A DNA stretch of 33,662 bases from an uncultured Loktanella sp. (GCA_937132065.1 CAKZNT010000017.1:1-33662); one strand, 5' to 3'. Positions 18,191 through 27,639 are shown, counted from the stretch's first letter. The notes: a model not told the origin generated them from the sequence alone. Numbers and translations: made by a program.

Positions 18191-18681
18191 CACAGACATT
18201 AACCGTTAAACTGCTTACCGCCACCGATTTTGCGGCATATGGCGATGTCATCGAAGTGAGCGGCGAACCAGATAAACTCATCAATGCGGGCATGTGTGGC
18301 CGCTACCATGACCGCGCAAAAATGGATTTCTCCGATGGCGTGGCTGGGATCAGCATCTTTAATGCAAAAGGCCGCCAGTTGCCGTACGTTGTGGATATGG
18401 TCGAGCGCCACCCCGAAGGGAGCCAAGCGTTCATTCCGATGACACAGACCTGCTTTTTGGTTGTCGTTGCAGACGACGACAACGGCACGCCAGTCAATCC
18501 CAAGGCATTTCTGACCTGCAAGGGCCAGTCAGTCAACTTGTACCGCGGGGTCTGGCATGGCGTTTTGGCCCCGCTCTATGACGCAGGCCAATACGCAGTT
18601 GTAGATCGAATTGGCGCAGGCGCAAACCTTGAAGAGTTCTACTTTGAGACCCCGTTTGTGATCGACGCAGTCCCCGCATAG
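18187..18681 (+). CDS. allA: Ureidoglycolate lyase
   Basis: AllA splits ureidoglycolate into glyoxylate and urea, the last step of this purine route. The 164-aa length is typical. NAGMCGRYHDRA near residues 36-47, MVERHPEGSQAFIPM, and RGVWHGVLAPL are conserved blocks of the family. It is translationally coupled to the allantoinase fusion by ATGA and closed by a strong hairpin terminator 22 bases after the stop. Its product glyoxylate is the substrate of the BHAC enzymes encoded a few genes away. Confidence 0.95.
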   Translation: MTQTLTVKLLTATDFAAYGDVIEVSGEPDKLINAGMCGRYHDRAKMDFSDGVAGISIFNAKGRQLPYVVDMVERHPEGSQAFIPMTQTCFLVVVADDDNGTPVNPKAFLTCKGQSVNLYRGVWHGVLAPLYDAGQYAVVDRIGAGANLEEFYFETPFVIDAVPA

Positions 18682-18702
18682 ATCGGCTCAACCGCTCACC
18701 TG

Positions 18703-18729
18703 AAAAGGCGCTCCTGAGGGGCGCCTTTT
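18703..18729. terminator. Bidirectional intrinsic terminator
   Basis: AAAAGGCGC at 18703-18711 pairs perfectly with GCGCCTTTT at 18721-18729 around a 9-base loop. The A-run and T-run flank the stem on opposite strands, so it can end both the rightward allA transcript and the leftward urea-channel transcript. Confidence 0.85.
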
Positions 18730-18734
18730 CATTG

Positions 18735-19247
18735 CTAGGCGAGCACACCGTAAAGCATCAACATTGCAGGCAACCATGCGGTGAACACGCCCGAAAACAG
18801 TGTAAAAGCTGCCGTTAGTCCCGAGATTGGCTTTTGCAGCGTCAGCAGCACAAAGAACATCAACCATAGCACCGCCCAAGCTGCCCATGACAACGCGAGC
18901 CATAGATCGAGCATGCTGTCGGCCTGACTAAACTGGTTGATCGCTTCGGGGGTTACGGTGATCGCGACAAACAGACTAAACCAGCCCAGCCCGCGACCAT
19001 CCGTTCCGGTAAAACGGTTAAAGGCGAACCACATATAGGTTGTCGAAAACAGCAGGGTCAGTGCCGCCGCCTTTACGCCAAGCATATCGGATGCAGTCAC
19101 CGCGCCGTAAATCGCAACGCCCGCTGTTATCGCGGCGACAATCAAATTGATGATCACGATTTCACGGTCGGCAATGCGGCCCGACTGCCAAATGGCGTTG
19201 ATCGTTAGAACCGCACCGACAAACAAGAGCGACAGAGGCATGAGCAT
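18735..19247 (-). CDS. AmiS/UreI-family urea/amide channel
   Basis: A 170-aa inner-membrane protein with about six helices. The pattern LLFVGAVLTINAIW at the N-terminus, WFSLFVAITVTPEAI in the middle and WAAWAVLWLMFF plus FTAWLPAMLMLY at the C-terminus matches AmiS/UreI channels, which pass urea or short amides. The ATG at 19247 has AAGGA 8 bases upstream; the 19-residue extension is not supported. It lies between a nucleobase permease and the gene for AllA, which releases urea, so urea is the likely cargo. Whether it serves export, or retention and uptake with a urease elsewhere, cannot be told. A weak terminator separates it from the permease gene. Confidence 0.83.
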   Translation of the reverse strand: MLMPLSLLFVGAVLTINAIWQSGRIADREIVIINLIVAAITAGVAIYGAVTASDMLGVKAAALTLLFSTTYMWFAFNRFTGTDGRGLGWFSLFVAITVTPEAINQFSQADSMLDLWLALSWAAWAVLWLMFFVLLTLQKPISGLTAAFTLFSGVFTAWLPAMLMLYGVLA

Positions 19248-19280
19248 TTTGGTGTTCCTTGGTAAATGACGTGTGCCGTC

Positions 19281-19315
19281 AAAAAAAGGGAAAGGCGCGA
19301 ACACCCTCCCCTTTT
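19281..19315 (-). terminator. Possible weak terminator after the NCS2 permease
   Basis: Read leftward, AAAAGGGGAGG pairs imperfectly with CCTTTCCCTTTT, followed by further Ts. The stem is A/T-rich at its base and has a mismatch, so read-through into the channel gene is plausible. Confidence 0.4.
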
Positions 19316-19354
19316 CGCTAGTATCAACCTTGCCTGAAATGTCAGGCAGGGCGT

Positions 19355-20839
19355 TTAGTGACCGCCTTCAGCCGCCATTGCGGATTCTTTCAGCTCATCT
19401 TCGTCCGCTGGTGCAGCACCGTTGAAGAAGATGTTCAAAAGGATCGCAGCAAACGCAGCCAGCAAGATACCCGAGTCGATCAGCGGCTCGATAACGTGCG
19501 GCATCCACATGTTAAACTTTGGGGCAATCAGTGGGATCATGCCAAAGCCAAGCGAAATCGCAACGATGAACAGGTTGAACTTGTTGCCCTTGAAGTCGAC
19601 TGCGGACAGGATACGAATACCCGTTGCAGCAACCATCCCAAACATCACAAGACCAGCACCGCCAAGAACGGCTGTGGGCAATGCTTCTACAAGCGTCGAG
19701 ACCTTTGGTGTCAGCCCAAGAACGATCATGATCGCGCCGCCCATGATGCAGACCCAACGGCTCTTGACGCCCGTTACACCAACCAGGCCGACATTTTGGC
19801 TAAATGACGTGTATGGGAATGTGTTGAAGATACCGCCGATCAATGTGCCAAGACCGTCAGTGCGAAGGCCAGCGGACATCATTGGTTGGGTTACTTTCTT
19901 GCCTGTCATGTCGCTCAACGCGAGGAACATGCCCATCGATTCAATCATCACAACAACCATAACGAGGGTCATTGTCGCGATCATCACAGGGTTAAAGATT
20001 GGCATACCAAAGTAGAACGGCGTGATGATGTGGAACCAGCTTGCGTCAGCCACGTGGCTGAAATCCATCAGGCCAAGCACCGCCGCCAGAACGCCACCTG
20101 CAACAATACCGCAAAGCACGGCGATGTTGGAGAAGAAGCCCTTTGCGTATTTTGCAACGAGCAACACAACCGCCAGCACAACAGCTGAAATCATGATGTT
20201 TGTCGGGTTCGCGTAGGCTGGGTTGTTTACAGTTGCTGACAGTTTGAAGTTGCCTGGCAGCTCTGGAAGCGTGCCCGCTGGCAGTGCTTTGATCGCGTCA
20301 AGGTAAGCCAGATTTGCAGGATCCATGACTTGTGGTGATGTCGGGCCGACAGGCACGCCAAAGATCCACTGGATACCGACCCGCATCAACGTCACACCGA
20401 TCACAAGGATGATTGTGCCCGTCACAACAGGTGGGAAAAAGCGCAGCATGCGGCTCACGAAAGGCGCAATCAACATACCGATGATACCCGCGCCGATAAT
20501 GGAGCCAAAGATCATGCGCGCACCATCAACGCCGGGATTGCCAAGACCGATAGAAACCATCGGACCAACAGAGGCAAATGTAACACCCATCATAACAGGC
20601 AAGCGAATACCAAAGAATTTGCCGGCGCCGAACGACTGGATAATGGTCACGATACCGCAGACGAACAGGTCTGCGGAAATCAGGTAAGCAACCTGCGTTG
20701 GGTCAAGCCCAAGCACGCGGCCAATAATCAATGGAACCGCGATGGCCCCCGCATACATAACCAGCACGTGCTGCAACCCGAGGGTAAACAGTTTTGCGGG
20801 TGGTATCATCTCATCTACTGGATGAACTTCTGACGACAT
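19355..20839 (-). CDS. NCS2-family nucleobase permease, probably xanthine/urate
   Basis: A 494-aa permease with about 12-14 membrane segments of the nucleobase:cation symporter-2 (NAT) family. The family signature [QEP]-N-x-G-x4-T-[RKG] appears as QNVGLVGVTG starting at Q348. Family knowledge: Q at the first position is common in xanthine/urate carriers, whereas E is common in uracil carriers, so a purine oxide is the likely substrate. AGGAGG lies 9 bases before the ATG. It starts 47 bases after the malic enzyme stop, with no strong terminator between, so it may be the sixth gene of the bhc transcript. That would tie purine uptake to glyoxylate-sensing regulation. Confidence 0.9.
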   Translation of the reverse strand: MSSEVHPVDEMIPPAKLFTLGLQHVLVMYAGAIAVPLIIGRVLGLDPTQVAYLISADLFVCGIVTIIQSFGAGKFFGIRLPVMMGVTFASVGPMVSIGLGNPGVDGARMIFGSIIGAGIIGMLIAPFVSRMLRFFPPVVTGTIILVIGVTLMRVGIQWIFGVPVGPTSPQVMDPANLAYLDAIKALPAGTLPELPGNFKLSATVNNPAYANPTNIMISAVVLAVVLLVAKYAKGFFSNIAVLCGIVAGGVLAAVLGLMDFSHVADASWFHIITPFYFGMPIFNPVMIATMTLVMVVVMIESMGMFLALSDMTGKKVTQPMMSAGLRTDGLGTLIGGIFNTFPYTSFSQNVGLVGVTGVKSRWVCIMGGAIMIVLGLTPKVSTLVEALPTAVLGGAGLVMFGMVAATGIRILSAVDFKGNKFNLFIVAISLGFGMIPLIAPKFNMWMPHVIEPLIDSGILLAAFAAILLNIFFNGAAPADEDELKESAMAAEGGH

Positions 20840-20886
20840 TTTGGATCTCCTCCTCTAATCCGTAAAAAATGAACTAAGCAAATTTA

Positions 20887-23166
20887 TTAGCTGTAGCTTT
20901 CAACACTTGTCCCCGCCAAGGCTGCGAGGTTCAGCAAACCGCGCACTGTGATCGAGGGGGTCGCAATATGGGCACGGTTGCCCATTCCCATCAAAATCGG
21001 GCCAACTTCGATGCCTTCTGCGACTGATTTTAGAATGTTGCGGGTCGCGCCCGCCGCATCAGTGTTTGCGTAAACCAAGACATTGGCCTTGCCTGTCAAA
21101 CGCCCTGACGGGAACAAACGATTGCGCAATTCTGGATCAAGTGCCGCGTCCGTATGCATCTCGCCTTCATATTCGAAATCAAGGTTTGCAGCATCAAGGA
21201 TCGCCATTGCGCCGCGCATTACGCGCCCCGAACGGCTATCAAGGTTGCCAAACTGGCTTCCTGAACAAAGCGCGATTTTGGGCGCGATGCCAAAGCGGCG
21301 CACATGGCGGGCCGCAGCGATTACGCTCCCTGCCAGTTGCGCGGCGTCGGGTTCGATGTTGACGTGGGTATCGGCCACAAAGAGCGGGCCGTTTTCAAGC
21401 AACACCAGCGACATCGCGCCTTCTGGCTTCTTGTCATCATGCGCAAGAATGTGGGTCAGGTGGCGCAGATGCCAACGGTATTCTCCAAACGTGCCGCAGA
21501 TCATGGAATCCGCATCACCGCGCTGAACGGCAACGGCTGCAATTGCCGTGCTATTGGTGCGCATCATTGCACGCGCAGAATCGGGCGTTGCGCCGTCACG
21601 CTGCATGATATCGTGGTAGGTGTTCCAATAATCGCGATAGCGTTCGTCGTTCTCGGGGTTGATCAACTCGAACTCTTTGCCCGCGCGAATTTTGAGACCC
21701 GCGCGCTCTAGGCGGCTTTCGACAACCTCGGGGCGACCGATCAAAGTTACATCATCACCGATCTCTTCGGAAATCGCTTGGGTTGCGCGCAGCACCCGCT
21801 CATCTTCGCCCTCGGCAAAGATGATACGGCGCTTGGCCGCGCGGGCACTGTCGTAAATCGGGCGCATCACCAGCGACGAACGAATAACCTGACCGCGCAA
21901 GCTGCGCTGATAGGCATCAAGATCGATCTCTTTGGTGGCCACCCCGCTCTCGATCGCGGCCTTTGCAACCACATGCGCGATGACTGGCAACAGGCGCGGA
22001 TCAAACGGCTTCGGGATCAAATACTCAGGGCCAAACGACAGCTCTTCTCCAACATATGCCTGACCAACAGAGGCATCGGCTGTTTCGCGCGCAATGCCAG
22101 CAATCGCCTCGGCACAAGCAAGCTTCATCGCCTCGTTGATTTCCGTGGCGCCAACATCAAGTGCGCCGCGGAAAATAAACGGAAAGCAAAGCACGTTGTT
22201 CACTTGGTTTGGATAGTCGCTACGGCCTGTGGCAATCAACGCGCCCGGTGACGCCTTGCGCGCCACTTCCGGCATGATCTCGGGGGTCGGGTTTGCAAGC
22301 GCAAAAATGATCGGGTTCGGTGCCATTTTGGCAACCATCTCGCCGGTCAACAGACCCGGACCAGACACACCAAGGAACAGGTCAGCACCCGTCATTGCAT
22401 CGTCAATCGTGCGCATCTCGGTCTTTTTGGCGAACTCGGCCTTTTCGGCGTTCAGGTTGTTGCGCTGGTCGTGCACGACCCCCTTACTGTCGAGCATGGT
22501 AATGTTCTCTTTGGGAACCCCCATCACCATAAACATCTTGAGGCAGGCAATGCCCGCCGCGCCCGCGCCAAGTGCAACGACTTTGATCTCGTCGGCCTTC
22601 TTTCCCGCAACACGCAGCGCGTTCATCGCAGCCGCGGTCGCAACAATCGCTGTGCCGTGCTGATCATCGTGGAAAACAGGAATGCCCATCCGCTCTTTGC
22701 AGAGCTTTTCGACCAAGAAACACTCGGTCGCTTTGATATCCTCTAGGTTGACCGCACCAAATGTCGGTTCCAGCTTACAGATCAGATCGGCAAGCTTCTC
22801 GGGATCAGTCTCGTTGACTTCGATGTCAAAGCAATCGACGCCTGCAAATTTCTTGAACAAAACCGCCTTGCCTTCCATCACAGGCTTGGACGCCTGCGCC
22901 CCGATATCACCAAGGCCAAGCACCGCTGTGCCGTTGGAGATAACCGCCACAAGGTTGCCTTTGGCGGTATAGCGGGCCGCATCGCTAGGTGTCTTTTCGA
23001 TCTCGAGGCAGGCATCTGCCACGCCCGGCGAATAGGCATTGGATAGATCACGGCCCGTTGCCATTGCTTTGGTTGCGCGAATTTCCAACTTACCGGGCTT
23101 TGGGAACGCGTGGTAATCGAGTGCCTCTTGGCGTGCGGCGGCTTGCTTGTCATCAGATGCAGACAT
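20887..23166 (-). CDS. maeB: NADP-dependent malic enzyme with C-terminal phosphotransacetylase-like domain
   Basis: MaeB decarboxylates malate to pyruvate and makes NADPH. The 759-aa length is that of the long, multimodular bacterial form. The N-terminal malic domain is about 1-165 ([12 protein letters not shown]), followed by the NAD(P)-binding domain to about 430 ([14 protein letters not shown]). The C-terminal part, from about 440, resembles phosphate acetyltransferase ([24 protein letters not shown]) and is regulatory rather than catalytic in studied members. AAGGA lies 8 bases before the ATG, only 17 bases after bhcD, so the gene is almost certainly transcribed with the BHAC genes. It would convert oxaloacetate made by the cycle, via malate, to pyruvate. 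Confidence 0.95.
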   Translation of the reverse strand: MSASDDKQAAARQEALDYHAFPKPGKLEIRATKAMATGRDLSNAYSPGVADACLEIEKTPSDAARYTAKGNLVAVISNGTAVLGLGDIGAQASKPVMEGKAVLFKKFAGVDCFDIEVNETDPEKLADLICKLEPTFGAVNLEDIKATECFLVEKLCKERMGIPVFHDDQHGTAIVATAAAMNALRVAGKKADEIKVVALGAGAAGIACLKMFMVMGVPKENITMLDSKGVVHDQRNNLNAEKAEFAKKTEMRTIDDAMTGADLFLGVSGPGLLTGEMVAKMAPNPIIFALANPTPEIMPEVARKASPGALIATGRSDYPNQVNNVLCFPFIFRGALDVGATEINEAMKLACAEAIAGIARETADASVGQAYVGEELSFGPEYLIPKPFDPRLLPVIAHVVAKAAIESGVATKEIDLDAYQRSLRGQVIRSSLVMRPIYDSARAAKRRIIFAEGEDERVLRATQAISEEIGDDVTLIGRPEVVESRLERAGLKIRAGKEFELINPENDERYRDYWNTYHDIMQRDGATPDSARAMMRTNSTAIAAVAVQRGDADSMICGTFGEYRWHLRHLTHILAHDDKKPEGAMSLVLLENGPLFVADTHVNIEPDAAQLAGSVIAAARHVRRFGIAPKIALCSGSQFGNLDSRSGRVMRGAMAILDAANLDFEYEGEMHTDAALDPELRNRLFPSGRLTGKANVLVYANTDAAGATRNILKSVAEGIEVGPILMGMGNRAHIATPSITVRGLLNLAALAGTSVESYS

Positions 23167-23183
23167 TGGTGCGTTCCTTGTCT

Positions 23184-24149
23184 TTAAAAGTCGATGTCGA
23201 GGGCGATGCCCTTTGCGATGGCCAGATCAACGGCAGCCGAAGCAACCGCCAGATCTTGCAGGCCAACGCCTGTGCCATCAAACAATGTGACCTCTGCGTC
23301 ACTTGTGCGCCCTGCGTGCACGCCATTGATGACGCTGCCCAGCTCGACGATGTCCATTTCTTTCTGGCTACCGTCGGCAATCGCGTGCTGGCACTCGCCG
23401 ATCGAAACCGACTGCGCAATTTCATCAGTGAAAACAGTGGCGCGTGCGACCAATGCCGCCTCGACCTCTTGCTTGCCTTTGGTGTCCGTGCCCATGCAGG
23501 CGATATGCGTGCCCGCTTTGACGTGAACATCCTTGAGGATCGCCGCGTTGCTTGAGACAATCGTGACGACCACATCAGCCTGCGCGCCAAGCTCTTCAAG
23601 GCTGACGGACTCAAATGGCAGGCCAAGCTCTTGGGCGACCTTTTCGAGGTTTGCCAGCTTCTCTGGGCTACGGTTCCACGCGACAATGCGCTCGAATTTG
23701 CGTTGCTCGGCCACGGCGCGCAACTGGAATGTCGCCTGATGCCCAGCGCCGACAATGCCCAACACTTTGGAGTCCGCGCGCGCCAGATGGGCCACCGAAA
23801 CCGCGGCGGCAGCAGCCGTGCGCAGCGCGGTCAACAGATTGCCGCCCACAATCGCGCGGCATTTGCCTGTATCGGCATCAAACAAAAAGATAGTGGATTG
23901 ATGGTTTGTGAGACCCTTTTCAGCGTTACCGGGCCAGTAACCGCCAGACTTGAGACCAAGGTTTAATGCCTCACGATCAAACCCCGATTTGAACCCGTAA
24001 AGCGCATCTGCATGGCCAATAGCCTCGCGAATAACAGGGAAGTTATACGCGGATTTAGCAGCCATCGAAGCAAACACTTTTTCAACAGCCGTAAAGCTGT
24101 CTTGACGGCCAATCAGTGCGGCGATTTCTTTTTCGGGAACAATAAACAT
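23184..24149 (-). CDS. bhcD: Iminosuccinate reductase (BHAC; ornithine cyclodeaminase-like fold)
   Basis: BhcD reduces iminosuccinate to L-aspartate with NADH, regenerating the amino donor of the beta-hydroxyaspartate cycle. On sequence alone it belongs to the ornithine cyclodeaminase/mu-crystallin family: 321 aa, GGNLLTALRTAAAAAVS near residues 102-118, and the dinucleotide motif GIVGAGHQA at 131-139. The operon position after bhcABC and the family match the known BHAC enzyme, so the generic name is not used. The ATG at 24149 has GGAG 7 bases upstream. Gaps are 82 bases to bhcC and 17 bases to maeB. Confidence 0.92.
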   Translation of the reverse strand: MFIVPEKEIAALIGRQDSFTAVEKVFASMAAKSAYNFPVIREAIGHADALYGFKSGFDREALNLGLKSGGYWPGNAEKGLTNHQSTIFLFDADTGKCRAIVGGNLLTALRTAAAAAVSVAHLARADSKVLGIVGAGHQATFQLRAVAEQRKFERIVAWNRSPEKLANLEKVAQELGLPFESVSLEELGAQADVVVTIVSSNAAILKDVHVKAGTHIACMGTDTKGKQEVEAALVARATVFTDEIAQSVSIGECQHAIADGSQKEMDIVELGSVINGVHAGRTSDAEVTLFDGTGVGLQDLAVASAAVDLAIAKGIALDIDF

Positions 24150-24231
24150 CAGGGTCTCCAGACATGGGAAAAAGTGAGGGCGCACCACACTGGCGCGTCC
24201 CCGATTATCTTAGGTATGGTAATGGTCTGGC

Positions 24232-25395
24232 TTAGTAGGCCTTGCCGCGTGCAGAGACAGGCCAAACAGTTTCGACCTTGCCGTTGCGCACGCCGACATA
24301 CCAGTCATGCACGTTGCAGGTCGGATCGCAGTGACCCGGCACAAGGCGCAGTTTGTCATTGACCTTCAAGACGCCGTCAGGGTCACCGACAACACCGTGC
24401 TCGTCGGAACACTTGAGGTATTCAACGTCGTTGCGACCATAGATGAATGGCAAACCACTATCGACAGATTGCGCCTTAAGGCCCGCATCAACGATTGCTT
24501 TGTCAGCTTTCGAGTGGCTCATAACAGTGGTCAGGATGAACAACGCGTTTTCCCATTCACCGTCATCAATGCGCTTGCCGTTCTCGTCCAGAATGCGACC
24601 ATAGTCGGCATCCATGAAGGCATAAGACCCGCACTGGAGTTCGTTATAAACGTTCGAGGCGCTCTCGAAGTAGTAAGAGCCCGTGCCGCCACCGCCGACG
24701 ATATCACACTCAAGACCGTTGCTCTTGAGGCCGTTCACCGCATCACCAACTTGGGCAATCGCCGCGTCGAGCTTTACCTTGCGGTCTGCGTAAAGGTCCA
24801 TGTGCTGCATTGCGCCTTGGTAGGCTTGGATGCCTGCAAACTTGAGACCCGGAGCCGCGTCGATCAGCTTGGCAATGTTCACAACATCCTGTGTCGTGCT
24901 CACACCACAACGGCCCGCGCCGCAGTCGATCTCGACAAGAGCTTCGATCTGCGTGCCCGCAGCCACAGCCGCATCAGACAACGCCTTCACGTTTTCAGGG
25001 TCGTCCACACACACCAGAACGCGGCAGCCAAACTTTGGCATTTCTGCCAAACGCTTGATTTTCGCAGGTTCGGTCACTTGGTTGGAGACCATCACATCCT
25101 TGATGCCGCCACGTGCAAAGACTTCTGCTTCCGAAACCTTCTGGCAGCAAACGCCGATAGCCGCGCCCATGTCTTGCTGAAGCTTCAACACGTCAACAGA
25201 CTTGTGCATCTTGCCGTGCGCGCGGTGACGCATGCCGTTGGCTTTTGCATAGTCGCCCATTTTACGCACGTTACGCTCGAGCGCGTCAAGATCAAGGATC
25301 AGGCAAGGCGTCTGGATATCTGCCTCGTCCATGCCCGGCTTTGCAGGGATGTCGAAACCGACTTCGAATTCTTCAAGGTTCACTGGTTTGTTCAT
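24232..25395 (-). CDS. bhcC: Beta-hydroxyaspartate aldolase (BHAC)
   Basis: BhcC condenses glycine and glyoxylate to (2R,3S)-beta-hydroxyaspartate, the carbon-joining step. It is a 387-aa fold-type III PLP enzyme of the D-threonine aldolase group. DIQTPCLILDLDALERN lies at residues 26-42, and RAHGKMHKS carries the likely PLP lysine (K62). GGGGTGSY is the phosphate-binding region, and PGHCDPTCN near the C-terminus supplies the divalent-metal ligands. A longer start at 25422 would overlap bhcB and lacks a ribosome site; the ATG at 25395 has AAGGA upstream and fits the family N-terminus. It follows bhcB by 14 bases. Confidence 0.94.
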   Translation of the reverse strand: MNKPVNLEEFEVGFDIPAKPGMDEADIQTPCLILDLDALERNVRKMGDYAKANGMRHRAHGKMHKSVDVLKLQQDMGAAIGVCCQKVSEAEVFARGGIKDVMVSNQVTEPAKIKRLAEMPKFGCRVLVCVDDPENVKALSDAAVAAGTQIEALVEIDCGAGRCGVSTTQDVVNIAKLIDAAPGLKFAGIQAYQGAMQHMDLYADRKVKLDAAIAQVGDAVNGLKSNGLECDIVGGGGTGSYYFESASNVYNELQCGSYAFMDADYGRILDENGKRIDDGEWENALFILTTVMSHSKADKAIVDAGLKAQSVDSGLPFIYGRNDVEYLKCSDEHGVVGDPDGVLKVNDKLRLVPGHCDPTCNVHDWYVGVRNGKVETVWPVSARGKAY

Positions 25396-25409
25396 GAATT
25401 TGGTGTCCT

Positions 25410-26360
25410 TCACTTGAGCCATGGCAGAACGTCAAGATCGACGTTTCCACCCGTGATAATGATGCCGACCCGTTTGCCGACAAACCGTTCTTTGTTCTTC
25501 AGTATTGTCGCGAGTGGCACAGAAGAACTCGCTTCCATAACAACCCGCAGGTGCTTCCAAGTCAGCTTCATCGCGTCGATAATTTCTGCCTCGGAGGCAG
25601 TCAGAATGTCCGTCACATGGTTGGATACAAAGTGCCAAGTCAGGTCCTTGAGCGGAACCAACAGGCCATCCGCGATGGTTTTAGGCGCATCATCAGCAAT
25701 GATGTGACCCGCCTTAAAGCTTCTGTAGGCATCGTCCGCTTGTTCAGGCTCGGCTGCAATGATCTGACATTCAGGTGCTTGGTTTGACAACGTCAGGCAT
25801 GTGCCCGAAATCATCCCGCCACCGCCGATCGGCGCAACAACCATGTCGAGCCCGTCGGTTTGCTCCATGAACTCGCGTGCGCATGTGCCTTGACCAGCGA
25901 TGACGCGCGGGTCGTTGTAAGGATGCACAAAGTCACCGCCAGTTTCAGCCTGAATACGGGCGAATGTTTCCTCGCGCGACGTCGTCGACGGTTCGCATTC
26001 CGTGATCTTGCCGCCGTAACGCGCAACCGTGTCTTTCTTGGCCTGCGGGGCTGTCTTGGGCATCACCACATTGCACGGAATGCCGCGCAGCATGGCGGCA
26101 TAGCTCAAGCAGGATGCATGGTTGCCAGAAGAATGGGTCGCCACGCCAGCTTTGGCCTGTTTGTCATCAAGGCCAAAAACGGCGTTTGACGCGCCGCGCA
26201 CCTTGAATGCACCCGGCGTTTGGAAATTCTCGCACTTGAAGAACAATTCCGCACCCGTCAGCTCATTGAGATAAGCTGACGTGCGAACCGGCGTGCGCTG
26301 GATATGTGGCGCGATACGGATGTGCGCATCGAGCATGTCTTGATAGGTTGGAATATACAT
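25410..26360 (-). CDS. bhcB: Beta-hydroxyaspartate dehydratase (BHAC)
   Basis: BhcB removes water from beta-hydroxyaspartate to give iminosuccinate. It is a 316-aa fold-type II PLP enzyme of the serine/threonine dehydratase group, close to threo-3-hydroxyaspartate ammonia-lyases. GAFKVRGA contains the PLP lysine (K53), SSGNH at 77-81 binds the substrate carboxylate, and GGGGMISG binds the cofactor phosphate. A perfect AGGAGG lies before the ATG at 26360, so the 27-residue upstream extension is rejected. It lies 31 bases after bhcA and 14 before bhcC, as in the known bhcABCD order. Confidence 0.94.
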   Translation of the reverse strand: MYIPTYQDMLDAHIRIAPHIQRTPVRTSAYLNELTGAELFFKCENFQTPGAFKVRGASNAVFGLDDKQAKAGVATHSSGNHASCLSYAAMLRGIPCNVVMPKTAPQAKKDTVARYGGKITECEPSTTSREETFARIQAETGGDFVHPYNDPRVIAGQGTCAREFMEQTDGLDMVVAPIGGGGMISGTCLTLSNQAPECQIIAAEPEQADDAYRSFKAGHIIADDAPKTIADGLLVPLKDLTWHFVSNHVTDILTASEAEIIDAMKLTWKHLRVVMEASSSVPLATILKNKERFVGKRVGIIITGGNVDLDVLPWLK

Positions 26361-26391
26361 ATGGTTTCCTCCTCTAGAGCAAAGGCCTGCG

Positions 26392-27558
26392 TTAGCTGCC
26401 GTGGCGGTAGAATTCTTGTGCCGCGGCAACGCCAGAGCCAAGTTTTACGTCCAGCCCCAGATCAACCATGACCATTTCGGCAGTGGCCAAACCGGATAGC
26501 ATCATCGCATCTGTCAGCATGCCAAGGTGACCGATACGGAACACCTTTCCTGCGACCTCACCAAGGCCAACACCAAATGCCATGCCATATTTTTCAGCAG
26601 CGACAGTGACGATATCGGTCGCGTTAAAACCCTCTGGCGTTTTGATCGCGGAAACGGAATCCGAGTAAACGTCAGGCGATGCAGCACAAAGTTCCAGCCC
26701 CCAAGCCTTCACGGCCAGACGGACGCCTTCAGCAATACGGCGGTGACGGGCAAAGACATTTTCTAACCCTTCGGCTTCGATCATCTCTAGCGACAGCTTC
26801 AGGCCGTTCATCAGGCCAACAGGCGGCGTGTAAGGGAACGCGTTTGCAGCGTAGCCCTTGGCCATATCGCGCACATCAAAAAAGGTGCGCGGCAAGGTAG
26901 CCGTTTCAACTGCTTTCATCGCCTTCTCGCTAAAGCCAACAATGCCAAGCCCCGCAGGCAACATGAAGCCCTTTTGCGAGCCAGTGACCGCAACATCAAC
27001 GCCCCATGCGTCAAACTGGAAATCCATCGAGCCGATCGAACTTACGCCGTCCACGAACAGCAACGCAGGGTGACCCGCCGCATCTAGCGCCTTGCGCACA
27101 GCAGCAATATCAGACTTAACGCCTGTCGCAGTTTCGTTATGTGTCGCAAGAACCGCTTTAATCTTGTGCGCCGTATCCGCCTTCAGGATCTCTTCGTATT
27201 TTGCGGCAGGCAGGCCTTCGCCCCAAGGGGTTTCAACAACCTGCACATCAAGCCCGTGACGCTGGCACATGTCGATCCAGCGGTGGCTGAACATGCCGTT
27301 GCGCGCCGCCAGAATGCCGTCGCCTGCTGACAATGTGTTGGAAAGCGCTGTTTCCCAGCCGCCGGTTCCTGTGGACGGGAAGATAAAGATATGACCGCTT
27401 TCAGATTTCAGAACCTTGCGCACGCCAGCAAGGCAAGGGCGCAGGATTTCACCGAACACCGGCGAGCGGTGGTCAATGGTCGGCATATAGCAGGCCTGAC
27501 GAATGGCCTCGGGCATGTTTGTCGGACCGGGAATAAACACTGGGTTTTGAAAGCTCAT
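26392..27558 (-). CDS. bhcA: L-aspartate:glyoxylate aminotransferase (BHAC)
   Basis: BhcA moves the amino group of L-aspartate to glyoxylate, giving glycine and oxaloacetate, the net product of the cycle. It is a 388-aa class V aminotransferase (fold type I) of the serine/alanine-glyoxylate group. FIPGPTNMPEA opens the protein, FPSTGTGGWE binds the cofactor phosphate, FVDGVSSIGS carries the cofactor aspartate, and GSQKGFMLP contains the PLP lysine (K196). AGAGGAG precedes the ATG at 27558; the 24-residue extension upstream lies in promoter DNA. It is the first gene of the leftward bhcABCD-maeB run, divergent from bhcR. Confidence 0.95.
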   Translation of the reverse strand: MSFQNPVFIPGPTNMPEAIRQACYMPTIDHRSPVFGEILRPCLAGVRKVLKSESGHIFIFPSTGTGGWETALSNTLSAGDGILAARNGMFSHRWIDMCQRHGLDVQVVETPWGEGLPAAKYEEILKADTAHKIKAVLATHNETATGVKSDIAAVRKALDAAGHPALLFVDGVSSIGSMDFQFDAWGVDVAVTGSQKGFMLPAGLGIVGFSEKAMKAVETATLPRTFFDVRDMAKGYAANAFPYTPPVGLMNGLKLSLEMIEAEGLENVFARHRRIAEGVRLAVKAWGLELCAASPDVYSDSVSAIKTPEGFNATDIVTVAAEKYGMAFGVGLGEVAGKVFRIGHLGMLTDAMMLSGLATAEMVMVDLGLDVKLGSGVAAAQEFYRHGS

Positions 27559-27584
27559 GACAATCTCCTCTTTGGGTTGCCGTG

Positions 27585-27613
27585 AAGTTACGTTCGCCCT
27601 AATTTTTTCACAA
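27585..27613 (-). promoter_or_regulatory. Candidate bhcA promoter
   Basis: On the bottom strand TTGTGA (27608-27613) and TAACTT (27585-27590) stand 17 bases apart, giving a start site near 27577 and a short leader holding the AGAGGAG ribosome site of bhcA. Confidence 0.45.
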
Positions 27614-27617
27614 TTTT

Positions 27618-27639
27618 TTTGATTGCCCAAATAATCAAA
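27618..27639. promoter_or_regulatory. Candidate BhcR operator (inverted repeat)
   Basis: TTTGATT at 27618-27624 and AATCAAA at 27633-27639 form a perfect 7-bp inverted repeat with an 8-base centre. It abuts the upstream side of the candidate bhcA -35 box, a position suited to an activator. Family knowledge: BhcR of Paracoccus binds the bhc promoter region and responds to glyoxylate. The assignment of this exact dyad is inference. Further ATCAAA and AATCAA half-sites lie at about 27659-27670. Confidence 0.5.

Noticed and set aside
23184..25395. Generic naming of bhcD as ornithine cyclodeaminase and bhcC as D-threonine aldolase
   Set aside because: Family folds match, but the fixed order bhcA-bhcB-bhcC-bhcD with divergent IclR regulator identifies the beta-hydroxyaspartate cycle; the generic names would mislead.
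24307..25707. Long rightward open frame (466 codons) antisense to bhcC and bhcB
   Set aside because: It lies entirely opposite two well-supported PLP-enzyme genes, has no recognisable family motif and is rich in His/Arg/Val as expected of a mirror frame in GC-biased coding DNA.
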